Positions 34,361-43,925 are shown, numbered from the stretch's first letter. The stretch is DNA of 64,000 nt from Brevibacterium sp. 'Marine' (GCF_012844365.1 NZ_CP051626.1:3162001-3226000), one strand, 5' to 3'. A program made the numbers and translations. The notes: generated by a model not told the origin, from the letters alone.

Positions 34361-37300
34361 ATGAGAATACTGAGAGGCCGGCCCGGATCCGGTCGAAAGG
34401 TTGCAGTGGGCACAGTCGCCGCCGCGTCGGCGCTGGCACTGACTGCAATGACCGTGTCCCCCGCGGCCGCTGGTGAAGTGAACCCGGAAGAAGATGCAGA
34501 GGCATTTGCCCAGCTGATCAACACCGACCTGATCACAGCTGACCTGCTAGACGTCTCATCCGCTTATCGCAGCTCACCAATCGACGAGGGCAAAGAGGCA
34601 GACAATCAGGCGCTCAACCTCGAGGCGCTTCGTGCGTTGGGCGTACAACTGCCAAATATCGGACTCCCCTTGGTAGCACCCGAAGACGGAGCAGGACTGC
34701 TTCACATCGGAAATGCCGGAGCCCTGAATTCATATGCGCACGCACCGAGCTACAACTCAGCAACTGCCGGTACCGGCGCGGTCGGCGAGAACGGTGCCAT
34801 TAATCTCGACCCCGACAATCCTGCCGCTAGCGGAAACGCCAGCGTCGATCTCACCTCGCTGCTTGGTCAAGCCGGAATTGACGGAGTCACAGACGAGATC
34901 GTCGATGAGCTCAGCCTGGACCTCGGTGCAATCGCATCGACAGCCGACAGTGATGGCAATGCTTTCAAATCTGAATACGTAGTCGCCGACGGAACACTCA
35001 CTGTCTCAAGCGACCTCGTAGGAGACCTTGGCACAGAGCTTCAGGATGCAATCACCGGATCAGGCTCCGCAGTTAATGAAGCTGTCGGCGAAGACGGTAC
35101 GATTGACACGATCGTCAAAGGCCTCACAAACGCGGCCGACCTCGACCTGCTCATCGCCAAAGTCGACCTGAGCGGAGGAACCGCAAAAGTCGATGGCGTC
35201 GATACCGCCCTGAAAGATGCGGCCGAGACGCTGATCGCAAAGCCACTTGTCGATGACAACGGGATATTGTCAATCGACCTCGCGAATGGTGACATCAAGA
35301 TCGATCTTGCCAAGGCCGTAGCGGGAGAAGATGCCACAGATCTCAATGGCTTGGATCCCAATACTCAAGTCTTGAGCTCATCAACTCTCAAGAAGATCAC
35401 TGAAGCGCTCGAAGAAGCGCTCGGAACAGTCACATCGAAAGCGACCACGGCAGTCACAGACGTCGTGAACAACCTTGAACTCGATATCACAATTCCCGCT
35501 AAGCTCACGGTCGGACTACCACCTATAGGGAGCACATCCGACATCACCATCACAGTCAATGGAACATTGGGCCAGTTCGCAGGCACTGCAGACGGCGAGC
35601 CCGAGGTAGACGCGTCTGGCGATCTTCTTGGGCTATCGATTGACGCATTGCTCGATCCGCTGACCAACCGACTGGTGCCTCTGCTGCTCACGCCGATCAA
35701 GGGTGCCATCGGTCCGATTCTCACTGCAACAACTGACCAATTGTCTGCAGCCCTGGAAGGAGTCACAAGCCCGATCCTTGAGGAGCTTTCGCCTGTCCTG
35801 GAGAGACTCAACCAAGTTGTCGACCTCACGGTTAACGAGCAATCTCCGAATCCATCATCAACCGGTGCCAGCGCGCAGTCCTCACTGGATTCGAGCGAAG
35901 TCGACGGGGACAACGGACCTGGTTTCACCGTAAACGCAGTCAGTCTAGAACTGTTGCCGGAATTGGCTGGTGGCCCGCTCGCCGACGTCAACCTCGCGTC
36001 GTCCTCGGTCCGTGCGACCGCAGACGCACCGGACCCGGGCGACGACGATGCGAACACCAACGCAGCCGCTTCTGCTGCCGCATCGGCGACCGCCGATGAC
36101 GACGGCAACGAGGCAGCCCAGGCAGCATCACAGGCAGCAGCGCTTGCGGATGCCACGACAACGGCATCTACTGCCGCGGACGCCACTGCTGAGGCCGCAG
36201 CTGAAAAGGCCGCAACGGCCGATGCCTCGACAACTGCTTCGAGTGACGCGACCACTGAGACGAACGCTTCGTCGACGGTCGCTTCGCAGGCCGCTGCCGA
36301 CGCAAATGCTGAAGATAACACCAACGCAGAAGCCTCTGCCGCCGCTGACGCCAACCCCGCAGCTGCTGCTTCTGCCGCATCTACGGCTGATTCTTCGGTA
36401 GCCGCCTCGGCAAACGCGGCGGCAGACTCAGACGGTGGCGATGGCTCAGCTGCTAACCAAGATGCCGAAACCACAACTGAGGCTGACGCAAACGTCAACG
36501 CTGCAGCTTCGGCCTCCGCATCAGCAACCGCTGATGACGATGGCAATGAGGCGGCCCAGGCCGCGGCCGAAGCCGCAGCACTTGCAGATGCCACAACCAC
36601 GGAATCCGCCGCAGCTGACGCTTCTGCAGAGTCTGCAGCTGAGTCGGCAGCGACCACGACTGCCAGTTCGGAGACGAGCGCCGACATCTCGTCGGACCCG
36701 AATGCCTCGGCACAGCAGGCGGCAAACGCCGCAGCCAACGCCGACAACTCGTCGTCGACGAACGCAGAAGCCTCATCCGCGCAGAATGCGAATGCTTCTG
36801 CGGCCTCGAACGCGGCAGCAACCGCCACCTCGTCGTCTGAGGCTTCAGCATCTGCGGCGGCCGATGCCGATGATTCCACGGTCACCGACGCAGAGGCGAA
36901 CACGACCGCCAACTCGAACGCCTCGGCCTCGGCCGCAGCGTCCGCACAGGCAGACGCCGACACGGATCCCGCCGCTCAGGCAGCCGCTGAAGCCGCGGCA
37001 GACGAAGATGCCAACAACACCGCATCTGCAGCAGCCACCGCGAACGCCGAAGCAGCCGCGGAATCCGCTGCGAACGACGAAGCCACCGCACAGGCTTCGA
37101 CCGACGCGACCTCGGAGACCAACGCCGCCGCTCAGGCTGCCGCTACTGCGACCGCCGACAGCAACGACAACGATTCGGCGAACGCTGACACCACTGCAGC
37201 CGCCAACGCCAATGCTTCGGCAGCTGCGTCAGCAGCGTCGAATCCTGATTCGTCGTCTGCGGCGTCGGCGGAAGCCGCTGCGAACGCTGATGGCAGCGAT

Positions 37301-38083
37301 GACGGAGCGAACGCTTCAGCCGATCCGGATGCGAATGCCAATGTGAACGCTGCTGCTTCAGCCTCGGCCTCCACGACCGCGAATGCGGATGATGAGTCGA
37401 ACGCTGCAGCTCAGGCAGCCGCTCAGGCAGCCGCTGACAACGATGCGAACAACACGGCATCGGCAGCAGCTGACGAGAACGCCGAAGCAGCCGCAGAGTC
37501 CGCCGCCAACGAAGAGGCCTCCTCGGAGACCTCAGCAGATGCGACATCGGATCCGAACGCATCGGCGCAGCAGGCAGCCAACGCCGCCGCAAACGCCGAT
37601 AACACGGATTCGACGAACGCACAGGCGTCATCCGCGGCGAACGCGGATGCGACTGCAGCAGCTGCTGCCGCTTCGACCGCCGACTCCTCCTCGGAGGCTT
37701 CGGCAACCGCTGCGGCAGACGGAGCTGAAGCCAGTGCATCCGCCGACGGTGATGAGGCAAACGCTTCAGCCGACGGAGGCGCAGCCAGCGCCTCGGCTGA
37801 CGGTGACGAGGCAAACGCCAGCGCTTCGAGCGATTCTGAGAAGGCCGCCTCGGCGAATACCTCGGCATCGTCGGACGCAGGTTCGGCAGCGAACGCCGGG
37901 TCCGCAGCCAACGCCTCGGCCGGTTCGAGCACGAACGCCTCGGGCAATGCGGGTGGCGACCTGCCGCGGACGGGTGCCGACGGCATCCCGGCCATGGTCG
38001 GATTCGCCGCACTGCTCCTCGCCGGCGGTGCAGCAGCGGTGTGGGCAACCCGTCGCTACCGCGCCTCGGCTGGTAAGCACTGA
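34361..38083 (+). CDS. LPxTG-anchored choice-of-anchor-G protein with long acidic Ala-rich stalk
   Basis: 1240 aa. Signal peptide 1-38 (basic start, hydrophobic core, cleavage after SPAAA); residues 40-550 form the choice-of-anchor-G-like domain (NPEEDAEAFAQLINTDLIT; LHIGNAGALNSYAHAPSYN; PAKLTVGLPPIGSTSDITI). About 555-1195 is low-complexity Ala/Ser/Thr/Asn/Asp/Glu in four diverged units of about 135-147 residues (DNA near 36051, 36490, 36896, 37333). LPRTG (about 1201-1205), a hydrophobic helix and RRYRASAGKH tail follow: a sortase anchor. Start 34361 has GGAG upstream; 34349 is possible. In the repeat zone I see two Lys and no Arg. Likely a surface adhesin or spacer; no sortase gene is in the window. 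Confidence 0.85.
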   Translation: MRILRGRPGSGRKVAVGTVAAASALALTAMTVSPAAAGEVNPEEDAEAFAQLINTDLITADLLDVSSAYRSSPIDEGKEADNQALNLEALRALGVQLPNIGLPLVAPEDGAGLLHIGNAGALNSYAHAPSYNSATAGTGAVGENGAINLDPDNPAASGNASVDLTSLLGQAGIDGVTDEIVDELSLDLGAIASTADSDGNAFKSEYVVADGTLTVSSDLVGDLGTELQDAITGSGSAVNEAVGEDGTIDTIVKGLTNAADLDLLIAKVDLSGGTAKVDGVDTALKDAAETLIAKPLVDDNGILSIDLANGDIKIDLAKAVAGEDATDLNGLDPNTQVLSSSTLKKITEALEEALGTVTSKATTAVTDVVNNLELDITIPAKLTVGLPPIGSTSDITITVNGTLGQFAGTADGEPEVDASGDLLGLSIDALLDPLTNRLVPLLLTPIKGAIGPILTATTDQLSAALEGVTSPILEELSPVLERLNQVVDLTVNEQSPNPSSTGASAQSSLDSSEVDGDNGPGFTVNAVSLELLPELAGGPLADVNLASSSVRATADAPDPGDDDANTNAAASAAASATADDDGNEAAQAASQAAALADATTTASTAADATAEAAAEKAATADASTTASSDATTETNASSTVASQAAADANAEDNTNAEASAAADANPAAAASAASTADSSVAASANAAADSDGGDGSAANQDAETTTEADANVNAAASASASATADDDGNEAAQAAAEAAALADATTTESAAADASAESAAESAATTTASSETSADISSDPNASAQQAANAAANADNSSSTNAEASSAQNANASAASNAAATATSSSEASASAAADADDSTVTDAEANTTANSNASASAAASAQADADTDPAAQAAAEAAADEDANNTASAAATANAEAAAESAANDEATAQASTDATSETNAAAQAAATATADSNDNDSANADTTAAANANASAAASAASNPDSSSAASAEAAANADGSDDGANASADPDANANVNAAASASASTTANADDESNAAAQAAAQAAADNDANNTASAAADENAEAAAESAANEEASSETSADATSDPNASAQQAANAAANADNTDSTNAQASSAANADATAAAAAASTADSSSEASATAAADGAEASASADGDEANASADGGAASASADGDEANASASSDSEKAASANTSASSDAGSAANAGSAANASAGSSTNASGNAGGDLPRTGADGIPAMVGFAALLLAGGAAAVWATRRYRASAGKH
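36051..37950 (+). repeat. Coding repeats: four diverged 400-440 bp units
   Basis: Units begin near 36051, 36490, 36896 and 37333, each opening with an (A)N-x-N(A)AASA-type segment and continuing EAAQAA(A/S)(E/Q)AAA. Units 2 and 4 also share SSDPNASAQQAANAAANAD-like and NAEASS/NAQASS segments. Units differ enough at DNA level to look old. Confidence 0.7.
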
Positions 38084-38131
38084 AGCCAGCAGGCACTGAT
38101 GTGACCCAGCTCAGTTCCTGAGCTGAAACCG

Positions 38132-38173
38132 CGAACGGCGGGATCGAAGAGAAATCTTCGGTCCCGCCGTTCG
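38132..38173. terminator. Two-way terminator between the LPxTG gene and dgt
   Basis: A 19-bp stem with one wobble: CGAACGGCGGGATCGAAGA (38132-38150) and its partner at 38155-38173, closed by a GAAA tetraloop. It lies between convergent genes. Confidence 0.8.
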
Positions 38174-38239
38174 ACTGTGCTCCCGCCGTTCGTCATTGAC
38201 TCGTCGGACGCATCCGCCCGACGCCGCCCCGGCGAAGAC

Positions 38240-39769
38240 CTACAACCCGCGCCCAGCCTCCCACGGTTCCTCGGAAGCACCGGTGATCAGGGCGTTGACC
38301 GACATGGCCTGCGCATCGGTGAACGAGGCGATATAGTCCACGACCGCCCGCGCCCGGCCCCGCCGCACGATCCCGGCCGCGCCCTCCTCCCCCAGCGCTT
38401 GAGGGTCGCGTGCATATAGATCCGAATACTCCTGCGTGGCCGCCTCGACGGAATCAACAAGCCTGCGCGGTATCCGCGTCGCCTCATCCGGGTCGAGCAG
38501 CCACTCATGGAATCCCTCGACCAGGGACGCGATGATCCGCGTCTGCCCACGCTGATACACGGCCAGGTCAGAGCGCTCGAGCACGAACCGCGCATGGACG
38601 AACTTGAGCACCACGACATCGTGCCAAGCCTCCTGGCTCAGTCGCACGTGACCGCTGCGGATATGCGGATCCGGGTCGACGACGATCGAGGCCTGCAAGC
38701 GGTCGATCCACCGCCGAGTGAACCCGGTGACCGCCCGATCCGCCTCCAGTCCCCCGTCGTAGGGAACGCCGAGCAGCCCCTCGACGAGATCCCGGTTGAT
38801 CCGCTCCACCGACTCCCGGAACGCCTCCTCCGAGGCGATCCACGGATCCTTCTCCCCGATGTGTCGCCGGATCGCCTCGAGCGCATGGCCCGGCCGCCGC
38901 CGATCCAGCTCCGCAGATTCCAGGGCCGCCAACTCCCGATGATCGCGCAGCCACCGCCCGAGTTCGGCGGACACAGCCGTGTACTGCAGCACGTTCGACC
39001 GGTAGAAATCGTCCAGGTCGTGCACCGCATACGCGATATCGTCGGCGACGTCCATGACCGCGCACTCGAGCGTCTGCTGATACTTTGCGATCGCCGGGAA
39101 CGCCGAGAGCACGTCGGCCATCTCCTCGACCTCGGTGGCATAGGCGGAGAACTTCATCGCTCCCTCGCTGACATCATCACCGACCCCGCGCGGCATCCTG
39201 GCCGCCGACGACGCCCGATCGCCGGTCCATTCCCCGCGCTCCCACGGGTATTTGAGCACCGCGGCCCGAATGGCTCGGGTGAGGTTGAGACCGCGCGCGG
39301 TGGCCTCGCAGCTGTCGAGGGCGGTGAGGATCCGAAACGTCTGCGCGTTGCCTTCGAATCCGTCGTCGAGGCGCAGCACCTGCCGCGACACCCGGTCGAG
39401 TTCCTTCTCGCCGAGGTGGCCGAACGGCGGGTGGCCCAGATCGTGGGCGGCCGCGGCCGCCTGGACGACGACAGGATCGCACCCGCCGAGGCGGATGACC
39501 GTGTCCCGGGTCGCCTCGTCCGCGTTGTTCAACGTGATCGCGATCGACCGGGCCACCGCGGAGACCTTGAGCGAGTGCGTCAGCCGGTTGTGGATGACCG
39601 TGCCGGACCCGGCCTGCGGGATGACCTGGGTGACCGAGGCCAGGCGGGAGAAGAACGGGGAGAACCGGATCCGTTCGATATCGACGCGGAACTCGTCCTC
39701 TCCGGGGCGGGCCTCCTCGGCGACATTGCGATCGCGACCTCCGGTGGTGTGAAATCTCTGTCGTTCCAT
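38240..39769 (-). CDS. dgt: Deoxyguanosinetriphosphate triphosphohydrolase-like HD protein
   Basis: 509 aa. Hydrolyses dGTP (or other dNTPs) to nucleoside and triphosphate. HD-domain ligands: RLTHSLKV (His 65), AHDLGHPPFGHLGE (His 109, Asp 110), and later DVADDIAYAVHDLDDF with the second Asp. RDRN and IRFSPFFSRLASVTQVI near the N-terminus are Dgt features. The N-terminal 25 residues are variable. The promoter side of the gene abuts palindromic element copy 3. Confidence 0.92.
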   Translation of the reverse strand: MERQRFHTTGGRDRNVAEEARPGEDEFRVDIERIRFSPFFSRLASVTQVIPQAGSGTVIHNRLTHSLKVSAVARSIAITLNNADEATRDTVIRLGGCDPVVVQAAAAAHDLGHPPFGHLGEKELDRVSRQVLRLDDGFEGNAQTFRILTALDSCEATARGLNLTRAIRAAVLKYPWERGEWTGDRASSAARMPRGVGDDVSEGAMKFSAYATEVEEMADVLSAFPAIAKYQQTLECAVMDVADDIAYAVHDLDDFYRSNVLQYTAVSAELGRWLRDHRELAALESAELDRRRPGHALEAIRRHIGEKDPWIASEEAFRESVERINRDLVEGLLGVPYDGGLEADRAVTGFTRRWIDRLQASIVVDPDPHIRSGHVRLSQEAWHDVVVLKFVHARFVLERSDLAVYQRGQTRIIASLVEGFHEWLLDPDEATRIPRRLVDSVEAATQEYSDLYARDPQALGEEGAAGIVRRGRARAVVDYIASFTDAQAMSVNALITGASEEPWEAGRGL

Positions 39770-39807
39770 GAACTCAGACTACCGATACCAGCCCCCACCC
39801 ATCCTTA

Positions 39808-39869
39808 TTGCTACCTGACGGGGGCCCAGCAACCTGGCGCGAGGTTGCTGGGCCCCCGTCAGGTAGCAA
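39808..39869. repeat. Palindromic element, copy 3 (28-bp arms, 6-nt loop)
   Basis: Arms 39808-39835 and 39842-39869 are exact reverse complements; core GGGCCCAGCAACCT matches copies 1 and 2, with GGGGG replacing GGCGG in the stem and both sides changed together. It lies upstream of both flanking genes (divergent dgt and the small protein gene), where a terminator would not be expected. Confidence 0.9.
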
Positions 39870-39933
39870 GGGGAGTCGTTGAGACTCGTGTCACAGTGAC
39901 GTATGGTCGGAATACCTATAGGAGGTGGTCACG

Positions 39934-40122
39934 ATGACCGGAGTCAATGAGGATTTCTACCAGCCAGCGACCCGACCTGGCGACATCATCGAAGTCGAGG
40001 ACGAAGAGACCGGTGAGATGGTCAAGCATGTGATCTACCTCGACGAGTTCGGAAACGGCACGAAGACGCGACCGTTGAGCGAGGAAGAACTCAAGGACCT
40101 CGACGAGGCTTCCGAGGACTGA
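39934..40122 (+). CDS. Small acidic protein of unknown function
   Basis: 62 aa: rich in Glu/Asp with a regular beta-strand-like centre (GDIIEVEDEETGEMVKHVIYLDEFG) and an acidic helical end (LSEEELKDLDEASED). ATG 39934 is chosen because AGGAGG at 39920-39925 lies 8 nt upstream; GTG at 39925 overlaps that site. No family recognised. Looks a real gene from the strong ribosome site and coding bias. Confidence 0.65.
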   Translation: MTGVNEDFYQPATRPGDIIEVEDEETGEMVKHVIYLDEFGNGTKTRPLSEEELKDLDEASED

Positions 40123-40240
40123 CCTCGAACCAGCGCTCACTCAGCGCAGCTGCCACCGCGGACACCGGATCACCGGTGTCCGCGGTCGTGAATGAGGGGT
40201 CCTGCTGCACCGCGTGATGGAGCAGCTCGACGAGCCGTCA

Positions 40241-42043
40241 TCAGTCATCCGAGGTCAGACCCATGCGCGCGAACAGTCGCGCGGCGGTGGCGCGATAGCT
40301 CTGTTCGACTACCTGCCCGAGCTCTGGATCCCCGCCCAGCAGGGATTCCGCGAGGCCTTTGGCCTGTGCGAAGGCGATGTGGGCCGGCAGCGGCGGCGTG
40401 TTGCGGTCGCAGCGGACGTCGAGGACGACCGGCCGGTCGGCGGCGAATGCTTGGTCGAAGGCCGCGTCGATGTCCTCCGGATCGTCGACGGTGATGCCTC
40501 TGAGTCCGAGCAGCTCCGCGTAGCCCGCGTAGTCCATCGACTCGACCAGCTGGGCCGTGTCCCACCTCGGGTCACCGGCCTCCCGCATCTCCCAGGACAC
40601 CTGGTTGAGGTCGCCGTTGTTGATGACGAGGACGACGAAGGTGGAGTTCGACCATTCCCGCCAGTGACGTTTGACGGTGAGCAGACCGTTCATACCCATC
40701 ATCTGGAAGGCTCCGTCGCCGATGGTGCACACCACCGGACGATCGGGATGCGCGAACTTGCCGGCCAGCGCATAGGGCATCGCGGCGAGCATCGAGGCCA
40801 TCCGACCCGAGAGGCTGCCCATTTGGTTCGGCCCCAGTTCGATATGGAAGCCGTACCAGTCGGCCGTGCTCCCGGCGTCGCAGGTGATGATCGCGTTCTC
40901 GGGCAGACGTTCGTTGAGGGAGACGAAGACCCGGCGGGGGTTGATCGGATCGGCTTCGGTCTGCGCGACCCGCGTGTTCTCCTTCGTCCACGCCCGGTTC
41001 TCCTCGGCGATCTTCTCCTGCCACTCGGTCGCGTGCTGGGTCAGATGCGGCTGCAGGGCCGCCAGAGTGGTCTTCGCATCACCCCACAGGTTGACCTCGG
41101 TGGGGTAGCGCAGGCCCAGGTGACGTGGTGACAGGTCGATCTGCACGGCCCGGGCCTGCCCGGTCGGCGGCATGAACTCGCCGTAGGGGTAGTTCGTGCC
41201 GACCATGAGCAGGGTGTCGCATTTCTGCATCATGTCGTAGCTCGGCCGCGATCCCAGCAGACCCAGCTGCTGGGTGTGGTAGCCGATGTCCCCCGGCACG
41301 ACCTGTTTGCCCAGGAGGGTGGTGATGACACCGGCACCGAGGCGCTCGGCGACGCTGATGACCTCATCGGTCGCTCCGATCGCTCCCTGTCCGACGAGCA
41401 TGGCGACCTTCTGGCCGCTGTTGAGGACCTCCGCCGCACGGGTTAGCGCATCGTCATCGGGCCGCAGCCGATCCTCGGCGTGGCCGATGCCCGTGCGGGA
41501 GACGAAATGCTCGGCTGTGGGCTCTTCCATGTCCATCGTCTGTACGTCGGCGGGGAGGACCACGACAGCCGGTCCGCGATAGGCCTTGGCCATGCGTACG
41601 GCCTTGTCGACGACGAGCTGGGCGTGCATCGGGGTGGTCACGGTCTGCACGAACACCGCCGCGTCGGCGAAGAGGCGTTCGAGGTTGATCTCCTGTTGGA
41701 ATTCGGAGTTCAGCGACACCCTCGCCTGTTGGCCGACGATGGCGACGACTGGCGCGTTGTCGCCCCTGGCGTCGTAGAGGCCGTTCATGAGGTGGATGGC
41801 TCCGGGGCCTGAAGTCGAGACGCACACGCCCACGTTCCCGGTGAACTTCGCGTGGGCGGTGGCCATGAACGCGGCCTCCTCTTCATGGGTGGGGCGCACA
41901 TAGGTGAAGTCCTTGCCCTCGTCCTGAGCTCGGCCCATGGCCCCGTCGAAACCGCCGATGCCGTCGCCGGGGTATCCGTACCACCGGCGCAGGCCCCAGG
42001 CGATGAGTCGATCGATGATGAAGTCGCTCACGGACGTCGCCAT
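40241..42043 (-). CDS. poxB: Pyruvate oxidase/dehydrogenase (quinone)-type TPP enzyme
   Basis: 600 aa, thiamine pyrophosphate and FAD enzyme of the PoxB/acetolactate synthase family; probably decarboxylates pyruvate to acetate with electrons to quinone. Catalytic Glu in VRPTHEEEAAFMATAHAKFTG blocks (about 50-64), STSGPGAIHLMNGLYDA, central FAD-type domain, and the TPP-Mg motif GDGAFQMMGMNGLLTVKRH with INNGDLNQ (about 430-470). ATG 42043 has GAGGAGA upstream; the open frame beyond lacks homology. The C-terminal region may bind membrane. Substrate within the family is inferred. Confidence 0.85.
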   Translation of the reverse strand: MATSVSDFIIDRLIAWGLRRWYGYPGDGIGGFDGAMGRAQDEGKDFTYVRPTHEEEAAFMATAHAKFTGNVGVCVSTSGPGAIHLMNGLYDARGDNAPVVAIVGQQARVSLNSEFQQEINLERLFADAAVFVQTVTTPMHAQLVVDKAVRMAKAYRGPAVVVLPADVQTMDMEEPTAEHFVSRTGIGHAEDRLRPDDDALTRAAEVLNSGQKVAMLVGQGAIGATDEVISVAERLGAGVITTLLGKQVVPGDIGYHTQQLGLLGSRPSYDMMQKCDTLLMVGTNYPYGEFMPPTGQARAVQIDLSPRHLGLRYPTEVNLWGDAKTTLAALQPHLTQHATEWQEKIAEENRAWTKENTRVAQTEADPINPRRVFVSLNERLPENAIITCDAGSTADWYGFHIELGPNQMGSLSGRMASMLAAMPYALAGKFAHPDRPVVCTIGDGAFQMMGMNGLLTVKRHWREWSNSTFVVLVINNGDLNQVSWEMREAGDPRWDTAQLVESMDYAGYAELLGLRGITVDDPEDIDAAFDQAFAADRPVVLDVRCDRNTPPLPAHIAFAQAKGLAESLLGGDPELGQVVEQSYRATAARLFARMGLTSDD

Positions 42044-42272
42044 GGCACTCTCCTCAGATGTCTCGAGTCGCAGATGTGATGCGGTCGTCGCGGTGCGCCG
42101 ACCTAGCCCTCCAGGCTTGCCCTCGATATGGCTGCTGTCAAGACCCCGGGCCCTTGGCATCAACGCCTCACCGAACACCCCCGCGACCTCCTTGCGAGGC
42201 TCGGGAAGACCCGTCCGCGGGCGCGGGACGCTCCCCGATCCGAGGGGGCTTACCAGATCCGCAGGCAGTGGC

Positions 42273-42278
42273 TAACGT
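42273..42278 (+). promoter_or_regulatory. -10 hexamer of a leaderless start
   Basis: TAACGT ends 6 nt before the ATG at 42285; there is no ribosome site. Confidence 0.5.
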
Positions 42279-42284
42279 GAATGG

Positions 42285-43040
42285 ATGAGCACATCACGAC
42301 TGCAATCGTTCAGTCTCGGGGCAGCGACAGCCGTGGCTGCCGGACTCGCGGCAATCGGGTCGCGCAAGGTGGCGACGTGGGCCAAGATCGGCAAGGGGCA
42401 TCCGCTCAAGCATCGGCTGCTCGACGTGTCATCGCAGGCCCTGCAGACGAAGTATCCGCTCGAGGCCATGAGCACCTATCTCGACGGCCTGCACATGTAC
42501 GCAGATGACATGGGTCGGCAGGTCGAAGCGGCACACTTCTGCATTCACCTGCGCCATGACCTGCACCAGTGCGTCATCTTCGATCGCAATGAACCCGACG
42601 CCCGACTCATCGGCATCGAGTACATCATCAGTGCAGAACGGTTCGACGCACTGCCCGCCGAAGAGAAGCGACTGTGGCACAGCCACCACTATGAGGTGAA
42701 ATCGGGCATTCTCACGGCTCCCGGCGTGCCCGAGCTCGCCGAGCGCTCCTACTTCGAGGACCTCGTCTCCACCTATGGGAAGACCTTCCATACTTGGCAG
42801 TACGACCGCGACGACTTCCCCTTCGGGATTCCCCAGCTGATGATGGGCTTCACCGACGACGGTCAGGCCCAGGCAGAGCTGCTCAGCGACCGAGACGCCC
42901 GCGTGGGCGTGTCCACACAGGAGAGGCGCGCGCACCGCGAGAACATCCCGATGCCGCATGTCGCCGCTGAGGCGAACGCGTGGGAGAGCGGACACACCGT
43001 GCAGACGACGTTGCGTGACGTTCCTCTGCGGAGAGACTGA
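42285..43040 (+). CDS. OBAP-like (DUF1264) protein
   Basis: 251 aa. A hydrophobic N-terminal stretch (AATAVAAGLAAIGS) precedes the OBAP/DUF1264 domain: YLDGLHMYADDMGRQVEAAHFCIHL, HQCVIFDRNEPDARLIGIEYIIS, EEKRLWHSHHYEVKSG and TWQYDRDDFPFGIPQLMMGF. Plant members associate with oil bodies; bacterial roles are unknown. The invariant His cluster (HSHHYEV) suggests a metal or catalytic site. The ATG is supported by a -10 six nt upstream. Confidence 0.8.
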   Translation: MSTSRLQSFSLGAATAVAAGLAAIGSRKVATWAKIGKGHPLKHRLLDVSSQALQTKYPLEAMSTYLDGLHMYADDMGRQVEAAHFCIHLRHDLHQCVIFDRNEPDARLIGIEYIISAERFDALPAEEKRLWHSHHYEVKSGILTAPGVPELAERSYFEDLVSTYGKTFHTWQYDRDDFPFGIPQLMMGFTDDGQAQAELLSDRDARVGVSTQERRAHRENIPMPHVAAEANAWESGHTVQTTLRDVPLRRD

Positions 43041-43118
43041 GGCGGGTCCAGCACAGGTCTGCCGATCCCGCACGGGCACCCGATTCCGTCGACGCACAGC
43101 GTGGTCTCGGAATCGACC

Positions 43119-43808
43119 TCACCACGACGCTCGGACGGTTTCGGTGGGGCCGTCGACTTCGGTGAACCCGGCATCGACGACGGGGACTTGCTGCTCGTTC
43201 GCCACCCACGCGTCCTTCGTCGCAGTCTGCACGCGCAGACTGAATCCGGACTCACGCCAGCGGTTCCGCACATCGTCGGGCATCTGTTCGAACGCCAGCT
43301 GCGCGGCGTGACCGCATTGGGCGGCGGCCTTCCCGGTCGTCAGCGTGAGCTCCGGTGAGAGGTCGATCGTCACGACCGCCTCGGCGGCGGGAACCGTCGA
43401 TTCGCCCTCATGCGGGAACTCGGTGCCGCCGACTTGCAGCTTCTTCAGCTCGGGCGGCAATGGTTCGACGGGGCCGGGTGCGAAGACGAGTGCCTCGGCG
43501 GGGGCGAATTCTTCGGTGCCGCCGAAGGTCACGCTCACACACCCGAGGGCACGGGCGTCGTCGAGTTTCTTCCCAGCACCGCGGCGAACGACCTTGCGGA
43601 TGGCTCCGTCGCGCCAGTACTCGACGGCATCGTGCCACTCACCGCCCTCCTGGGCACGCGGGTCGTCGAGGAACGCCACAACGGCTCGCGCGGTGGCTTC
43701 GAGGACGTCGATGTGGCGGGCGATGGCGGTCTTCGACCGACGCACGACGATCGGCAGTGACCATGGGATTTCATGGTCGGTTTCGTGTCGGCGCATGTGC
43801 TCGGTCAT
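43119..43808 (-). CDS. Protein with C-terminal PTH2 (peptidyl-tRNA hydrolase type 2) domain
   Basis: 229 aa. Residues about 1-135 are an uncharacterised domain with strong RRSKTAIARHIDVLEATARAVVAFL helix; the C-terminal 90 residues hold the PTH2 motif LTTGKAAAQCGHAAQLAFEQM followed by a strand pattern to VDAGFTEVDG. PTH2 enzymes release peptides from tRNA; with this N-terminal domain, activity on that substrate is uncertain. Occurs beside an OBAP-like gene, convergent. Confidence 0.72.
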   Translation of the reverse strand: MTEHMRRHETDHEIPWSLPIVVRRSKTAIARHIDVLEATARAVVAFLDDPRAQEGGEWHDAVEYWRDGAIRKVVRRGAGKKLDDARALGCVSVTFGGTEEFAPAEALVFAPGPVEPLPPELKKLQVGGTEFPHEGESTVPAAEAVVTIDLSPELTLTTGKAAAQCGHAAQLAFEQMPDDVRNRWRESGFSLRVQTATKDAWVANEQQVPVVDAGFTEVDGPTETVRASW

Positions 43809-43855
43809 AGAGCCGATCCTAGCTGTGCGTCATCGAGTCCTGCACTGACGGCCGT

Positions 43856-43892
43856 CTGCGGCGCCGAAGCCGCTGTGCCCCCGGCGCCGCAG
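43856..43892. terminator. Hairpin between the PTH2-like gene and the ADH gene
   Basis: CTGCGGCGCC (43856-43865) pairs with GGCGCCGCAG (43883-43892), loop 17 nt. It lies just past the stop of the reverse-strand alcohol dehydrogenase gene; no T tract follows. Confidence 0.45.
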
Positions 43893-43925
43893 TGGCGAAC
43901 GCGCTGACGCACCCTCATCGGGTTA

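Noticed and set aside
35365-36963. Long open reverse frame (532 codons) opposite the LPxTG protein gene
   Set aside because: It reads Ala/Ser/Val low complexity mirroring the GC-rich Ala/Asp/Ser codons of the forward repeats; it has no ribosome site and no homology, while the forward frame has signal peptide and sortase anchor.
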